Source: JBEIFW01 sp046081125 (GTDB taxonomy: Bacteria; Actinomycetota; Acidimicrobiia; Acidimicrobiales; Ilumatobacteraceae). Taken from it: a stretch of DNA of 64,000 nt. The notes beneath the pieces are model-generated. The model was not told the DNA's origin and did no database searches. It worked only from the letters and a program-made list of their open reading frames with translations. Both the position numbers and the translations under genes were made by a program. The stretch covers positions 36,285-100,284 of the forward strand of contig JBJTVH010000068.1 in NCBI GenBank assembly GCA_046081125.1, given 5' to 3'. Positions 42,022 through 49,613 of the stretch are shown piece by piece (within the stretch, counting starts at the first letter, position 1; every line of letters begins with the position of its first letter).

Positions 42022-42504
42022 TCAGTCTGCGATGCGCCGATAGGTCCCCGACCGTCCACCGGTCTTTTCCCACAGGGTGAGTTCGCCGATGACCATGCCT
42101 CGGTCCGCCGACTTGCACATGTCGTAGATCGTCAAGGCTGCGATGGAGCATGCGTGCATCGCCTCCATCTCGACCCCCGTGCGATCGATCGTGTCGACCG
42201 TGGCCTCGACCAGGACGAACTCGTCGTCGAGTTCGAAGTTCACCGACACGGATCCGACCAGCACCGGGTGGCACAGCGGGATCTGGTCCGACGTGCGCTT
42301 GGCGGCCTGGATACCGGCGACACGGGCCACGGAGAGGACGTCGCCCTTCTTCACCTCGCGGTTGGCGATCGCCGTGGTGGTCTCGGGCTTCATGAACACC
42401 TTGCAGCGAGCGATCGCCCGCCGGTAGGTGGGTTCCTTCGGCGTGACGTCCACCATTCGTGCCCGGCCGAGCGGGTCCAGGTGGGTGAAGCTCAGTTCGG
42501 ACAC
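42022..42504 (-). CDS. moaC: Cyclic pyranopterin monophosphate synthase MoaC
   Basis: A 160-residue MoaC that forms cyclic pyranopterin monophosphate from the MoaA product. Diagnostic segments are MVDVTPKEPTYRRA, IQAAKRTSDQIPLCHP, the EMEAMHACSIAALTIYDMCK stretch and the late ELTLWEKTGGRSG. The GTG at 42504 has TAGACT seven bases upstream. Adjacent to moaA and moeA on the same strand. Confidence 0.96.
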   Translation of the reverse strand: MSELSFTHLDPLGRARMVDVTPKEPTYRRAIARCKVFMKPETTTAIANREVKKGDVLSVARVAGIQAAKRTSDQIPLCHPVLVGSVSVNFELDDEFVLVEATVDTIDRTGVEMEAMHACSIAALTIYDMCKSADRGMVIGELTLWEKTGGRSGTYRRIAD

Positions 42505-42511
42505 GCTGCGG

Positions 42512-42517
42512 AGTCTA
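42512..42517 (-). promoter_or_regulatory. Leaderless -10 hexamer TAGACT
   Basis: Seven bases upstream of the moaC GTG. Confidence 0.45.
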
Positions 42518-42557
42518 GGACTCGGGGTGCACCGGGACCGGGCGCCGGCGCACTCCC

Positions 42558-43586
42558 TCAGCCGCCGATCTGGCTCATCGACTTCGACGGCCGGATGAAA
42601 TGCACCTGTCCGATCGCATGGCCCGCCCATTTCGTACCGACTGCCCGAGCGATCTCGGCCACCAGGGCGTCGTCGTCGGCACCGCCCCGCAGCAACGCCC
42701 GCAGATCGAACTCGCGGGTGGCGAACAGGCAGGTGCGGAATCCGCCCTCGGCGGTCAGGCGCACCCGGTCGCAATCGCCACAGAACGGCTTGGTCACGGT
42801 GGGGATCACCCCGACCGTGCCGCCACCGTCCGTGTAGCGCCAGGTGTCCGCCGGCGCCGCGCCCCGATTCGGCACCGGTTCGAGTGGGAACGCCGCCACC
42901 AACGCCGCCACGATCTCGTCCTGGCTGACGACCTTCGACCGACCCCAGGCCCCGTCGGCGTCGAGCGGCATCCATTCGATGAACCGCAGCTCGACCCCCG
43001 TTTCCCGAGCCCAACGGGCGAGCGGCACGATCTCGTCGTCGTTCACCCCTCGCTCGATGACTGCGTTCACCTTGACCGGCGAGAACCCGGCCTCCTTGGC
43101 GGCCTCTATCCCGTCGAGCACCCGGTGCAGTTCGTCGCGCCGGGTCATGCGGGCGAACTTGTCCCGATCGAGCGAGTCGAGGCTCACGTTGACCCGGTCG
43201 AGTCCTGCGTCGCGCAACTCGTGGGCCAGCAGGCGGAAGGTCGCTCCGTTGGTGGTGATCGACAGGTCGGGCTTGCGACCGGCGTACGGCGAGGGCACGG
43301 ACTCCGGCACCCGCAGCCGGGCAAGCTTGGTGACGAGCACCGGCAGGTGTGCCCGGACCGTCGGCTCGCCGCCGGTCAGACGGAGGCCGTCGACCCCGAA
43401 ACGCTCCACCATGATCCGGGCCAGACGCTCGATCTCCTCGAACGTCAGCACCTGATCGCGTGGCAGCCACTGCATCCCCTCCTCGGGCATGCAGTACGTG
43501 CAACGGAAGTTGCACCGGTCGGTGACCGAGATCCGCAGGTCGCGCACGGTCCGGCCGAACGGGTCGACGAGGTCTTGATGCGCCAC
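42558..43586 (-). CDS. moaA: GTP 3',8-cyclase MoaA
   Basis: A 342-residue radical SAM enzyme catalysing the first step of molybdenum cofactor synthesis. The SAM cluster cysteines are C25, C29 and C32 (CNFRCTYC). The second [4Fe-4S] cluster is bound by the C-terminal CGDCDR and a third cysteine in GFRTC. The protein ends in QIGG, the C-terminal double glycine required for activity in MoaA. It depends on iron-sulfur assembly, for which suf genes lie upstream in the window. TAGACT is eight bases before its GTG. Confidence 0.96.
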   Translation of the reverse strand: MAHQDLVDPFGRTVRDLRISVTDRCNFRCTYCMPEEGMQWLPRDQVLTFEEIERLARIMVERFGVDGLRLTGGEPTVRAHLPVLVTKLARLRVPESVPSPYAGRKPDLSITTNGATFRLLAHELRDAGLDRVNVSLDSLDRDKFARMTRRDELHRVLDGIEAAKEAGFSPVKVNAVIERGVNDDEIVPLARWARETGVELRFIEWMPLDADGAWGRSKVVSQDEIVAALVAAFPLEPVPNRGAAPADTWRYTDGGGTVGVIPTVTKPFCGDCDRVRLTAEGGFRTCLFATREFDLRALLRGGADDDALVAEIARAVGTKWAGHAIGQVHFIRPSKSMSQIGG

Positions 43587-43594
43587 GGCGGCCG

Positions 43595-43600
43595 AGTCTA
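43595..43600 (-). promoter_or_regulatory. Leaderless -10 hexamer TAGACT
   Basis: Eight bases upstream of the moaA GTG, identical to the hexamer before moaC. Confidence 0.45.
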
Positions 43601-43622
43601 CGTAGGACGCCGGAGGTCCCGC

Positions 43623-44852
43623 TCAGGTCAGCAAGAGCACCTCGACGTCGGCACCGGCTGTGATCCCGTCGCCGTCGGGCACCAGCGCGAGGCTGTTGGC
43701 CGCTGCGGTCGCGGCGAGCTGGTGACTCCCCTGCTCGCCGCTCGAGCGGACGTGCCAGCGTCCGTCGGAGCCGAACGAGCCGTGGACACGGGCCAGGTGG
43801 AGCTTTCCGTCCTGCCGGCGGCGCAGCGGTTCATCGGCGACGGCGAGCACGCGGGGCCGATCGAGACGATGATCCGGGTGGCCCGCCATGCGCCGCAGTG
43901 CAGGGCGGGCGAGGACTTCGAAGCTGACCAGCGACGACACCGGGTTGCCGGGGAGACCGAACACCGGGACCCGCCGGCCGGTGCCGCCGTCGAGCAGGCC
44001 GAACGCGAACGGTTTCGCCGGCTTGATCGCGAGCTGCATCCAACGCATGTCGGCGATCCGGGACAGGACGGCCTTCACGACGTCGAAGTCGCCCATCGAG
44101 ACGCCACCGGAGGTGACGACGGCATCGCAGGAGCGGGCGGCCTCGCGCAGGACCGCCTCCAGGACCGCCTCGTCGTCGCGCACGACGCCGAGGTCGACCG
44201 CAACGGCGTCGAGCCGGGCGACGCAGGCCAGCAGCATGGTCTTGTTCGACTCCCGGATCTGCCCCGGCCCGAGCGGCGCATCGCCCTCGACGAGTTCGTC
44301 GCCCGTGGAGAGCACGGCGACCCGCACCCGAGGATGCGCCACGATCCGCCGGCGACCGATCGAGGCAAGCACCCCGAGGTCGGCCGGTCGCAGCTCGGTG
44401 CCGGCGCGCAGGACAACGTCACCGGCGCGAACGTCGCTGCCGGCTGCTCGAACGGCGTCACCCGAACGCGCCGAACGCCCGATGCGCACGACGTCCGTCC
44501 CGCCGGCACCCACCCGCTCGGTGTCCTCGACCATCACCACGGCATCTGCGCCTGGCGGCATCGGCGCGCCGGTCATGATCCGGATCGCCTGACCGCGTCC
44601 GAGCGGCTCGCTGCGATGGCCGCCGGCGGCGACGGTCGCGACGACGGGCAACTCCACCGGCACCCCGGCGGTGTCGGCGGCGACGACGGCGTACCCGTCG
44701 ACCGCGGTGTTGGCGAACGGCGGCACGTCCTCGGCGGCGGTCACATCCGTTGCGATCACCAGCCCGAGCGCCTCGGCGAGATCGAGTTCGCGGGCGGCGA
44801 GCGGGTGGCAGGCCTCGAGCACGTAGCGGCGGGCGTCGTCGAGCGGGATCAC
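43623..44852 (-). CDS. moeA: Molybdopterin molybdotransferase MoeA / gephyrin-like protein Glp
   Basis: A 409-residue gephyrin/MoeA family protein that normally inserts molybdate into adenylated molybdopterin. Landmarks: FANTAVDGYAV, the IMTGAPMPPGADAVV block, VLSTGDELV, the active-site SGGVSMGDFD, IKPAKPFAFG and FGLPGNPVSS. Length is normal for MoeA. In actinobacteria one paralogue (Glp) is a cell-division protein partnered by GlpR; the neighbouring galU and GlpR-like genes make that reading possible, while adjacent moaA and moaC favour cofactor synthesis. Both could be true. TAGCGT lies seven bases upstream of the GTG. Confidence 0.9.
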   Translation of the reverse strand: MIPLDDARRYVLEACHPLAARELDLAEALGLVIATDVTAAEDVPPFANTAVDGYAVVAADTAGVPVELPVVATVAAGGHRSEPLGRGQAIRIMTGAPMPPGADAVVMVEDTERVGAGGTDVVRIGRSARSGDAVRAAGSDVRAGDVVLRAGTELRPADLGVLASIGRRRIVAHPRVRVAVLSTGDELVEGDAPLGPGQIRESNKTMLLACVARLDAVAVDLGVVRDDEAVLEAVLREAARSCDAVVTSGGVSMGDFDVVKAVLSRIADMRWMQLAIKPAKPFAFGLLDGGTGRRVPVFGLPGNPVSSLVSFEVLARPALRRMAGHPDHRLDRPRVLAVADEPLRRRQDGKLHLARVHGSFGSDGRWHVRSSGEQGSHQLAATAAANSLALVPDGDGITAGADVEVLLLT

Positions 44853-44859
44853 GTCCTCG

Positions 44860-44865
44860 ACGCTA
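44860..44865 (-). promoter_or_regulatory. Leaderless -10 hexamer TAGCGT
   Basis: Seven bases upstream of the moeA GTG, in the 44-base divergent gap with the next gene. Confidence 0.45.
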
Positions 44866-44896
44866 GCGATCGGACCCCCGATGCCAGGATGACGCC

Positions 44897-45439
44897 GTGT
44901 CCGAGTGGCCGACTCCCGAACGTCACGCCCAATGGGCGAGCTGGGACGACCGGACGACGGAGACCGTGTTCGAGCGGTACGAAAACGGCGGGTGGGTGGT
45001 GGAGGGCACCGTGTCGGGCCTGGACGTGCAGTACGTGGTGCGACTGGGCGACGACTGGCGACCCCGTCAACTGCTGCTGTTCCGCGATCAGGTCGAGCCG
45101 GACCTCTGGCTCGCCAACGACGGATCGGGCACCTGGGGCGAGGTGAACGGGTCCGTGCGCGACGAACTCACCGGCTGCACCGACCTCCACGTCGCCGGAA
45201 CGATCCACCCGACGGTCCTTCCGATTCGCCGGCTCGTCGCCGCCGGGATCGTGCCGGGGATGAGCCTCGACGTGCGCACGGTCGTCGTCGACTCCGAGAG
45301 CCTGTCGATCCGGCCCGCCGTGCACCGCTACGAGTGCCTCGACGCCGGGCACTGGCGGGTCGGACACGGTGTGGAGCTCTCGGTGGACGCCCTCGGGTTC
45401 GCCCTCGACCTCGATGGCGTTTGGCGGCGTCTGGCCTGA
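44897..45439 (+). CDS. Putative glycolipid-binding family protein (DUF1089-like)
   Basis: A 180-residue soluble protein. It begins with a W-rich domain (WASWDDRTTETVFERYENGG), has repeated strand-like segments (VQYVVRLGDDWRPRQLLLF, LWLANDGSGTWGEVNGSV) and a mid-protein DLHVAGTIHPTVLPIRRL. This pattern fits the putative glycolipid-binding family, whose function is poorly known. No signal peptide is seen. It is divergent from moeA and converges on galU, 21 bases from its end. A weak AGGA precedes the GTG. Confidence 0.65.
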   Translation: MSEWPTPERHAQWASWDDRTTETVFERYENGGWVVEGTVSGLDVQYVVRLGDDWRPRQLLLFRDQVEPDLWLANDGSGTWGEVNGSVRDELTGCTDLHVAGTIHPTVLPIRRLVAAGIVPGMSLDVRTVVVDSESLSIRPAVHRYECLDAGHWRVGHGVELSVDALGFALDLDGVWRRLA

Positions 45440-45460
45440 GAGCCGTCGCCGGTGCTGCCG

Positions 45461-46351
45461 TCACCGACGGCCGAGGCCCTCCCGGCGGGCGATGTCGTCG
45501 AGCACCGAACGAAACCCCGGGCCGAGCTCGGAGTGGCGGAGCGCGAGTTCCACCGTCGCCCGCAGCCAGTCGAGCTTGTTGCCGGTGTCGAACCGGCCGT
45601 CGTCGAACACGAGCCCGTGGAACGGCTCCCGGCGACACAAGGTCCGCATCGCGTCGATGAGTTGCAGTTCCCCGCCAGCGCCGGGGACCAGCGCGTCGAT
45701 GTGGTCGAACACGGCCGGCGTCAGCAGGTAGCGCCCCATGATCGCAAGGTTCGACGGGGCGTCCGCGGCCGCAGGCTTCTCGACCATGTCCACGACCGAG
45801 ACGAGGCCAGCGGCATCGGCCGGACCCGACGGGGTGACCACTCCGTACGCCGAGATCTCCGCCGGACCGAACCGCTTCAGCGCGAGCACCGACCCGCCGG
45901 TGCGCTCGTGTACCTCGACCATGGCGCGCGACAGACCCGATCCCGGCGCCATCAGGTCGTCGGGCAGTAGGACGACGAACGGCTCGTCGCCTACGTGGTG
46001 CCGGGCGAGGCCGATTGCGGGCCCGAGTCCGAGCGGGGCGTGCTGGCGCCCCACGTGCACGTCCGCCAGTGCTGCGATCGCGCGGATGGACGCCGCCTGT
46101 TCGTGCTTGCCGGACCGCTCGAGGGCTGCTTCGAGTTCGGAAGCCTGGTCGAAGTGGTCCTCGACGGCTCGCTAGGTGCGTCCGCTCACCAGCAACACGT
46201 CGGTGATCCCCGCGTCGACCGCTTCCTCGATGACGTACTGGATGCCCGGCTTGTCGACCGCCGGCAGCATCTCCTTGGGCACCGCCTTGGTCGCCGGGAG
46301 GAACCGCGTGCCCCAACCGGCCGCCGGGATGACCGCTTTGCGCACCCGCAT
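45461..46351 (-). pseudogene. galU: UTP-glucose-1-phosphate uridylyltransferase, interrupted by an in-frame amber codon
   Basis: A 296-codon GalU gene making UDP-glucose. The nucleotide-binding start AVIPAAGWGTRFLPATKAVPKEM, encoded just below the ATG at 46351, and the later LPDDLM, VVDMVEKP and FDTGNKLDWL blocks are all in one frame. Codon 60 is TAG (complement of 46172-46174), in a segment reading SGRT*RAVEDHFD where lysine (AAG) is expected. A restart at 46060 would lack the active-site loop. TAG is an ordinary stop in other genes here (for example at 41101-41103), so suppression is unlikely. It is either a sequencing error or a nonsense mutation. Confidence 0.85.
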
Positions 46352-46404
46352 GGGGCGACCCTCGGGGTGCGGTTCCCGCCCGTGGCGTCGCGGCGTCGCC
46401 GCGC

Positions 46405-46410
46405 TAGCCT
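46405..46410 (+). promoter_or_regulatory. -10 hexamer TAGCCT of fmdB
   Basis: Directly abuts the CIRCE element, so transcription would start inside the operator, the usual geometry for HrcA repression. Confidence 0.45.
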
Positions 46411-46436
46411 TAGCACTCGACCCCTGCGAGTGCTAG
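46410..46436 (+). promoter_or_regulatory. CIRCE operator (HrcA binding site)
   Basis: TTAGCACTC (46410-46418), nine spacer bases, then GAGTGCTAG (46428-46436). This matches the CIRCE consensus TTAGCACTC-N9-GAGTGCTAA at 17 of 18 arm positions. HrcA is the heat-shock repressor that normally controls groES/groEL and dnaK operons. Here the site lies 16 bases upstream of the fmdB ATG and about 59 bases from the divergent galU start. Confidence 0.85.
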
Positions 46437-46452
46437 CGGTTTCGAGGACGCC

Positions 46453-46809
46453 ATGCCCACCTACGTCTACCGATGCCAGTCCTGCGACGACGTGTTCGAG
46501 GTGCAGCAGAGCTTCAGTGACCCCACCTTGACCATTCACGACGCCTGCGGCGGCCCCGTGAAAAAGGTGTTCCAACCGGTCGGCATCACCTTCAAGGGCA
46601 GCGGGTTCTACAAGAACGACAACCGTGGCTCGTCGAGCACGTCGACGTCGTCGTCCGATCGTTCTTCCGATGCATCGACGGCGACGGCGACGTCCTCGGC
46701 CTCGTCGTCCGCGTCGGCCCCGTCGTCCGACTCCGGTTCGACCACCGGCAACTCGGCGCCGACGACCGCGCCTGCCCCTGCAGCGCCGGCGGCCTCGTCC
46801 GGGGCCTGA
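46453..46809 (+). CDS. FmdB-family zinc-ribbon protein under CIRCE control
   Basis: A 118-residue protein. Residues 1-50 are a FmdB-type zinc ribbon: MPTYVYRCQSCDDVFEVQQS with C-x2-C, then ACGG as the third-cysteine region and the PVKKVFQPVGITFKGSGFYKND tail typical of the family. The remaining 60 residues are a Ser/Thr/Ala low-complexity tail. GAGGA precedes the ATG. FmdB-like proteins were first noted near formamidase genes and have no settled function. The perfect-looking CIRCE element upstream implies heat-shock induction, which I have not seen described for this family. Confidence 0.88.
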   Translation: MPTYVYRCQSCDDVFEVQQSFSDPTLTIHDACGGPVKKVFQPVGITFKGSGFYKNDNRGSSSTSTSSSDRSSDASTATATSSASSSASAPSSDSGSTTGNSAPTTAPAPAAPAASSGA

Positions 46810-46810
46810 A

Positions 46811-46832
46811 CGCCGCTAGGCTGCCAGCGGCG
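46811..46832 (+). terminator. Hairpin between fmdB and the SAF gene
   Basis: CGCCGCT (46811-46817) pairs with AGCGGCG (46826-46832) around an eight-base loop, two bases after the fmdB stop. No T-run follows. The hairpin overlaps a TAGGCT hexamer (46817-46822) that could be the -10 of the next gene, so it may instead be an operator. Confidence 0.35.
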
Positions 46833-46860
46833 TCCCCCGGCACGTTCCGAGGAGGGCGCC

Positions 46861-47493
46861 ATGTTCTTTCGACCGACCATGACCCGGTCGTTCCCGCTGC
46901 TCGAGATGCGGCGAGCGTGGGGTCGCCGCCGTCTCCTGCGACTCGCTGCCGTGACCGTCACGGGCGGCATGGTCGCCGGGTGCTCCTGGTGGCTCACGGC
47001 ACAGGCCGCCGCCGCCCGGGATGCCTGGGGCGAGGCGCGAACCGTGCTGGTAACGACGCGAGCCGTCGAGGCGGGTGCAGCACTCGATGGACTGGTGGAG
47101 GCCCGCGCGATCCCGGTCGCTGCGCTGCCCGACGGCGCGTTGGAGTCGCTTCCCCGAACCGCCAGGGCCCGCCACCCGCTCTCAGCGGGAGCCGTCGTCA
47201 CCGGCGTGGCCGTCGCCGGCACCGCACCCTCGCCCACCGCCGCCGCCATCCCACCCGGCTGGCGCGGCCTGGCGGTCGCCCGAAGCGAGGTCGGTCTGCC
47301 CGTCCGGGTAGGCGATGCCGTCGAGGTGATGGCGATCGGCGAACTCGACGGCGACGTCGGCAGGCCGGTGTCCGGAATCGTGGCCGGCGTCGACGACCGG
47401 GCGGTGACCGTGGCCGTTCCGGCCGACGCCGTCGTCCTGGTCGCAACCGCAATTCACGACCGACGGGTGGTGCTCACCCTTCGCACGTCCTGA
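46861..47493 (+). CDS. SAF-domain (CpaB/RcpC-like) membrane-anchored protein
   Basis: A 210-residue protein with a basic N-terminus and one hydrophobic segment at about 26-48. That segment contains MVAGC, which could be a lipobox. A SAF domain follows: VLVTTRAVEAGAALDGLV through the HPLSAGAVVTG stretch, as in CpaB, the inner-membrane Flp-pilus assembly factor. No other pilus genes are nearby, so a role in pilus assembly is not supported by context. AGGAGG precedes the ATG. Confidence 0.7.
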   Translation: MFFRPTMTRSFPLLEMRRAWGRRRLLRLAAVTVTGGMVAGCSWWLTAQAAAARDAWGEARTVLVTTRAVEAGAALDGLVEARAIPVAALPDGALESLPRTARARHPLSAGAVVTGVAVAGTAPSPTAAAIPPGWRGLAVARSEVGLPVRVGDAVEVMAIGELDGDVGRPVSGIVAGVDDRAVTVAVPADAVVLVATAIHDRRVVLTLRTS

Positions 47494-47523
47494 TCGAGCC
47501 GGTTCGTCACCGGATCCGGCGGG

Positions 47524-48348
47524 TCACCGGAAGGTGTAGAGCACGAGACAGCCGACACCGAGCACGGTGCGGTACGCCACGAACGGGCCGAAGCTGCGGG
47601 TGCGCACGAGCCGGATCGTGCCCCAGACCGCCACCCAGCCCGACACCGCCGCGGCGGCGATACCCGCCAGCATCGGTGCGACGAGCCCATCGGGAATGCC
47701 GTCGGCGACGAGCTTGCCGACCTTGAACACGACCGCTCCGGACGTGACGGGGAGGCTCATCAGGAACGACAGTCGTGCTGCGGCGTCCCGGTCGAACCCG
47801 CTCAGCCGGGCAGCGGTGATCGTGATGCCCGAGCGCGAAGTGCCCGGGTTCAGGGCCAGGATCTGCGCGCCGCCGAGCTGCAGGGCGTCCCGAAGGCCGA
47901 ACTGCTCGACCCGCCGCGTCCCGCGGCGGCGATCCGCCCACCAAAGGAGCAGCCCGAACCCGACCAACGACACCGAGATGAGCGGAATCGTCCCGAGGTC
48001 CTCCTCGATGGCCTTCTCGAACAGCGCGCCCGCCACCGCCGCCGGGACGGCCGACACCACGAGCAACCACGGCAACCGACCCTCGGGCGCACGTCGGGCG
48101 ACGGGGTCGACCAGCCCCCTGAGCCCGTTGCACACGTACGACCACAGGTCGACGCGAAAGTACGCGACGACGGCGACCAGGGTGCCGATATGGAGCGCCA
48201 CGTCGAAGGCCTTGGACACGCTCGGGTCCTGGAGGTCGTTCCAGCCGAACAGCCAGGGCACCAGGATCAGGTGACCGCTCGACGAGATCGGCAGGAACTC
48301 CGAAAGACCCTGTACGAGGCCGAGCACGAGGGCGTGGACGATGGGCAC
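47524..48348 (-). CDS. uppP: Undecaprenyl-diphosphatase UppP (BacA)
   Basis: A 274-residue multi-pass membrane enzyme that recycles undecaprenyl pyrophosphate for cell-wall synthesis and confers bacitracin tolerance. The first signature is GLVQGLSEFLPISSSGHL with its catalytic glutamates, and the second is NPGTSRSGITI. About seven to eight hydrophobic helices are present. The GTG start gives MPIVHALVLG, close to the usual N-terminus. It follows the PHP gene on the same strand after 29 bases. Confidence 0.95.
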   Translation of the reverse strand: MPIVHALVLGLVQGLSEFLPISSSGHLILVPWLFGWNDLQDPSVSKAFDVALHIGTLVAVVAYFRVDLWSYVCNGLRGLVDPVARRAPEGRLPWLLVVSAVPAAVAGALFEKAIEEDLGTIPLISVSLVGFGLLLWWADRRRGTRRVEQFGLRDALQLGGAQILALNPGTSRSGITITAARLSGFDRDAAARLSFLMSLPVTSGAVVFKVGKLVADGIPDGLVAPMLAGIAAAAVSGWVAVWGTIRLVRTRSFGPFVAYRTVLGVGCLVLYTFR

Positions 48349-48377
48349 CAGGGCTCCCGGACGTAGGCCCGGCGGGG

Positions 48378-49127
48378 TCAGCCGCCGGTCGAGGGCACGA
48401 TCCTCGGCCGCCAGCGGCGCGCAGGATCGCTGTGATGGCCCACCACCCTGCCACGACGGAGCGAGTCCAGGAACTGCGCCGGGGAATCGAAATCGGGCAT
48501 CTCGACGTAGGCCGCGCCGATCGCCTCGGGAACGTGCGCATCCGAACCGGCACCGGCCGCGAGCTCGTGACGCTCCGCGTACTCGGCCGCCTGGCGGTTC
48601 AGGTGCTGCAGCGACGTCTTCGCGTTGAACGCCTCGATCGCATCCACGAGCCCGGCGGACACGAGTTCGTCGAGCGCCGGCTGCACGAGGTTGCGGCGGA
48701 TCGGGTCGAACGGATGGGGGACGTAGACGAGGCCGCCCTGCGCGCGGATCCGCTCGGCCGCTTCCACCGGAGGGATACCCATCGGGACCCGCTCGGTGAG
48801 GAACAGCCCGATGACCTCACCGTGGTGCGTCCGCAGTTCCTCACCCACGACCACCCGGCATGGCAGGCGGCCGACGAGCTCCTGACCGCCCCGGACCGCA
48901 TTGTGATCGGTGATGCACAACACGTCGACGCCCGAGGCGAGGACCGCCTCCTCGATCTCGTCGTAGGTCGTGGTCGAGTCGCCCGAGTGCATCGTGTGCG
49001 AGTGGAGATCGACACGGATCCACCCCGTCGGCAGCGGCTCGGCGAGATGGGGATGGCGGTCGATCCCGGCGGCGGTCGGTCGGCCCGGCACGGCGTCGCA
49101 CGCTACCGGGTGCGCCGGGCCGACCAC
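48378..49127 (-). CDS. PHP-domain phosphoesterase
   Basis: A 249-residue PHP-superfamily metallo-phosphoesterase. Metal-ligand motifs appear in order: DLHSHTMHSGD, CITDHN, GEELRTHHGEVIG, HPFD and GSDAHVP. Single-domain proteins of this type can act on histidinol phosphate, nucleotide or RNA ends; the substrate here is unknown. The GTG at 49127 is chosen because the preceding gene's stop is 11 bases away; a GTG at 49091 is an alternative. It may share a transcript with uppP. Confidence 0.85.
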   Translation of the reverse strand: MVGPAHPVACDAVPGRPTAAGIDRHPHLAEPLPTGWIRVDLHSHTMHSGDSTTTYDEIEEAVLASGVDVLCITDHNAVRGGQELVGRLPCRVVVGEELRTHHGEVIGLFLTERVPMGIPPVEAAERIRAQGGLVYVPHPFDPIRRNLVQPALDELVSAGLVDAIEAFNAKTSLQHLNRQAAEYAERHELAAGAGSDAHVPEAIGAAYVEMPDFDSPAQFLDSLRRGRVVGHHSDPARRWRPRIVPSTGG

Positions 49128-49137
49128 CCGTTTTCGC

Positions 49138-49500
49138 TCAGCCCGCCGTCGGCGAGCACTTCTGGGTGTACTTCTCCTGCAACGTTGCGATGCGCGTCGT
49201 GAGCGCCGACCGCTTCTGCGCCACCTCCCCACGCTTGGCCGTCAGCTTGTCGACGGCCTTGGTCCGACCCGCTGCGGTGGCGGCGGCGATCCGCTCGTCG
49301 AGCTTGGCGAGCGCCTGGTCGATCTTGGCGGTGGCCTGCGGGGCCCGGTCGAGCGCCGCTTTCACCTTCTCGCAGCGGGCGGCGACGGTTGCGGGGTCGG
49401 CGGCCTTTCCCCCCGGGCCGGACTCGGCGGCGAAGGCCGGCGCCGCCGCGCCGACGGTGAGCAGGCCCGCAAGGGTGGCGACGACGATCTTGGTGCGCAT
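49138..49500 (-). CDS. Small secreted coiled-coil protein
   Basis: A 120-residue protein with a clear Sec signal peptide (MRTKIVVATLAGLLTVGAAAPAFA, cleavage after AFA). The mature part is almost entirely alpha-helical with heptad-like Lys/Ala/Leu repeats (IDQALAKLDERIAAATAAG). Two cysteines, one at each end of the mature helix (ARCEKV and QKCSP), could form a disulfide. GGAG precedes the ATG. No known family; probably a cell-envelope helper. Confidence 0.75.
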   Translation of the reverse strand: MRTKIVVATLAGLLTVGAAAPAFAAESGPGGKAADPATVAARCEKVKAALDRAPQATAKIDQALAKLDERIAAATAAGRTKAVDKLTAKRGEVAQKRSALTTRIATLQEKYTQKCSPTAG

Positions 49501-49613
49501 GGTGATGTCTCCGTTCGTGGTGCACGGTGCTTCCGTCCTGAGCACCAGCATCACGCCCACTTGTGAGCAGCGTGTGAGCCCTTCGTGCGGATGCCGTCGA
49601 GATCGCGGGTCGA

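Noticed and set aside
46172..46174. Possible amber suppression or recoding of TAG as lysine in galU
   Set aside because: TAG terminates several other genes in the window (for example 17697-17699 on the minus strand, 28863-28865, 29297-29299 and 41101-41103), so general reassignment is not supported.
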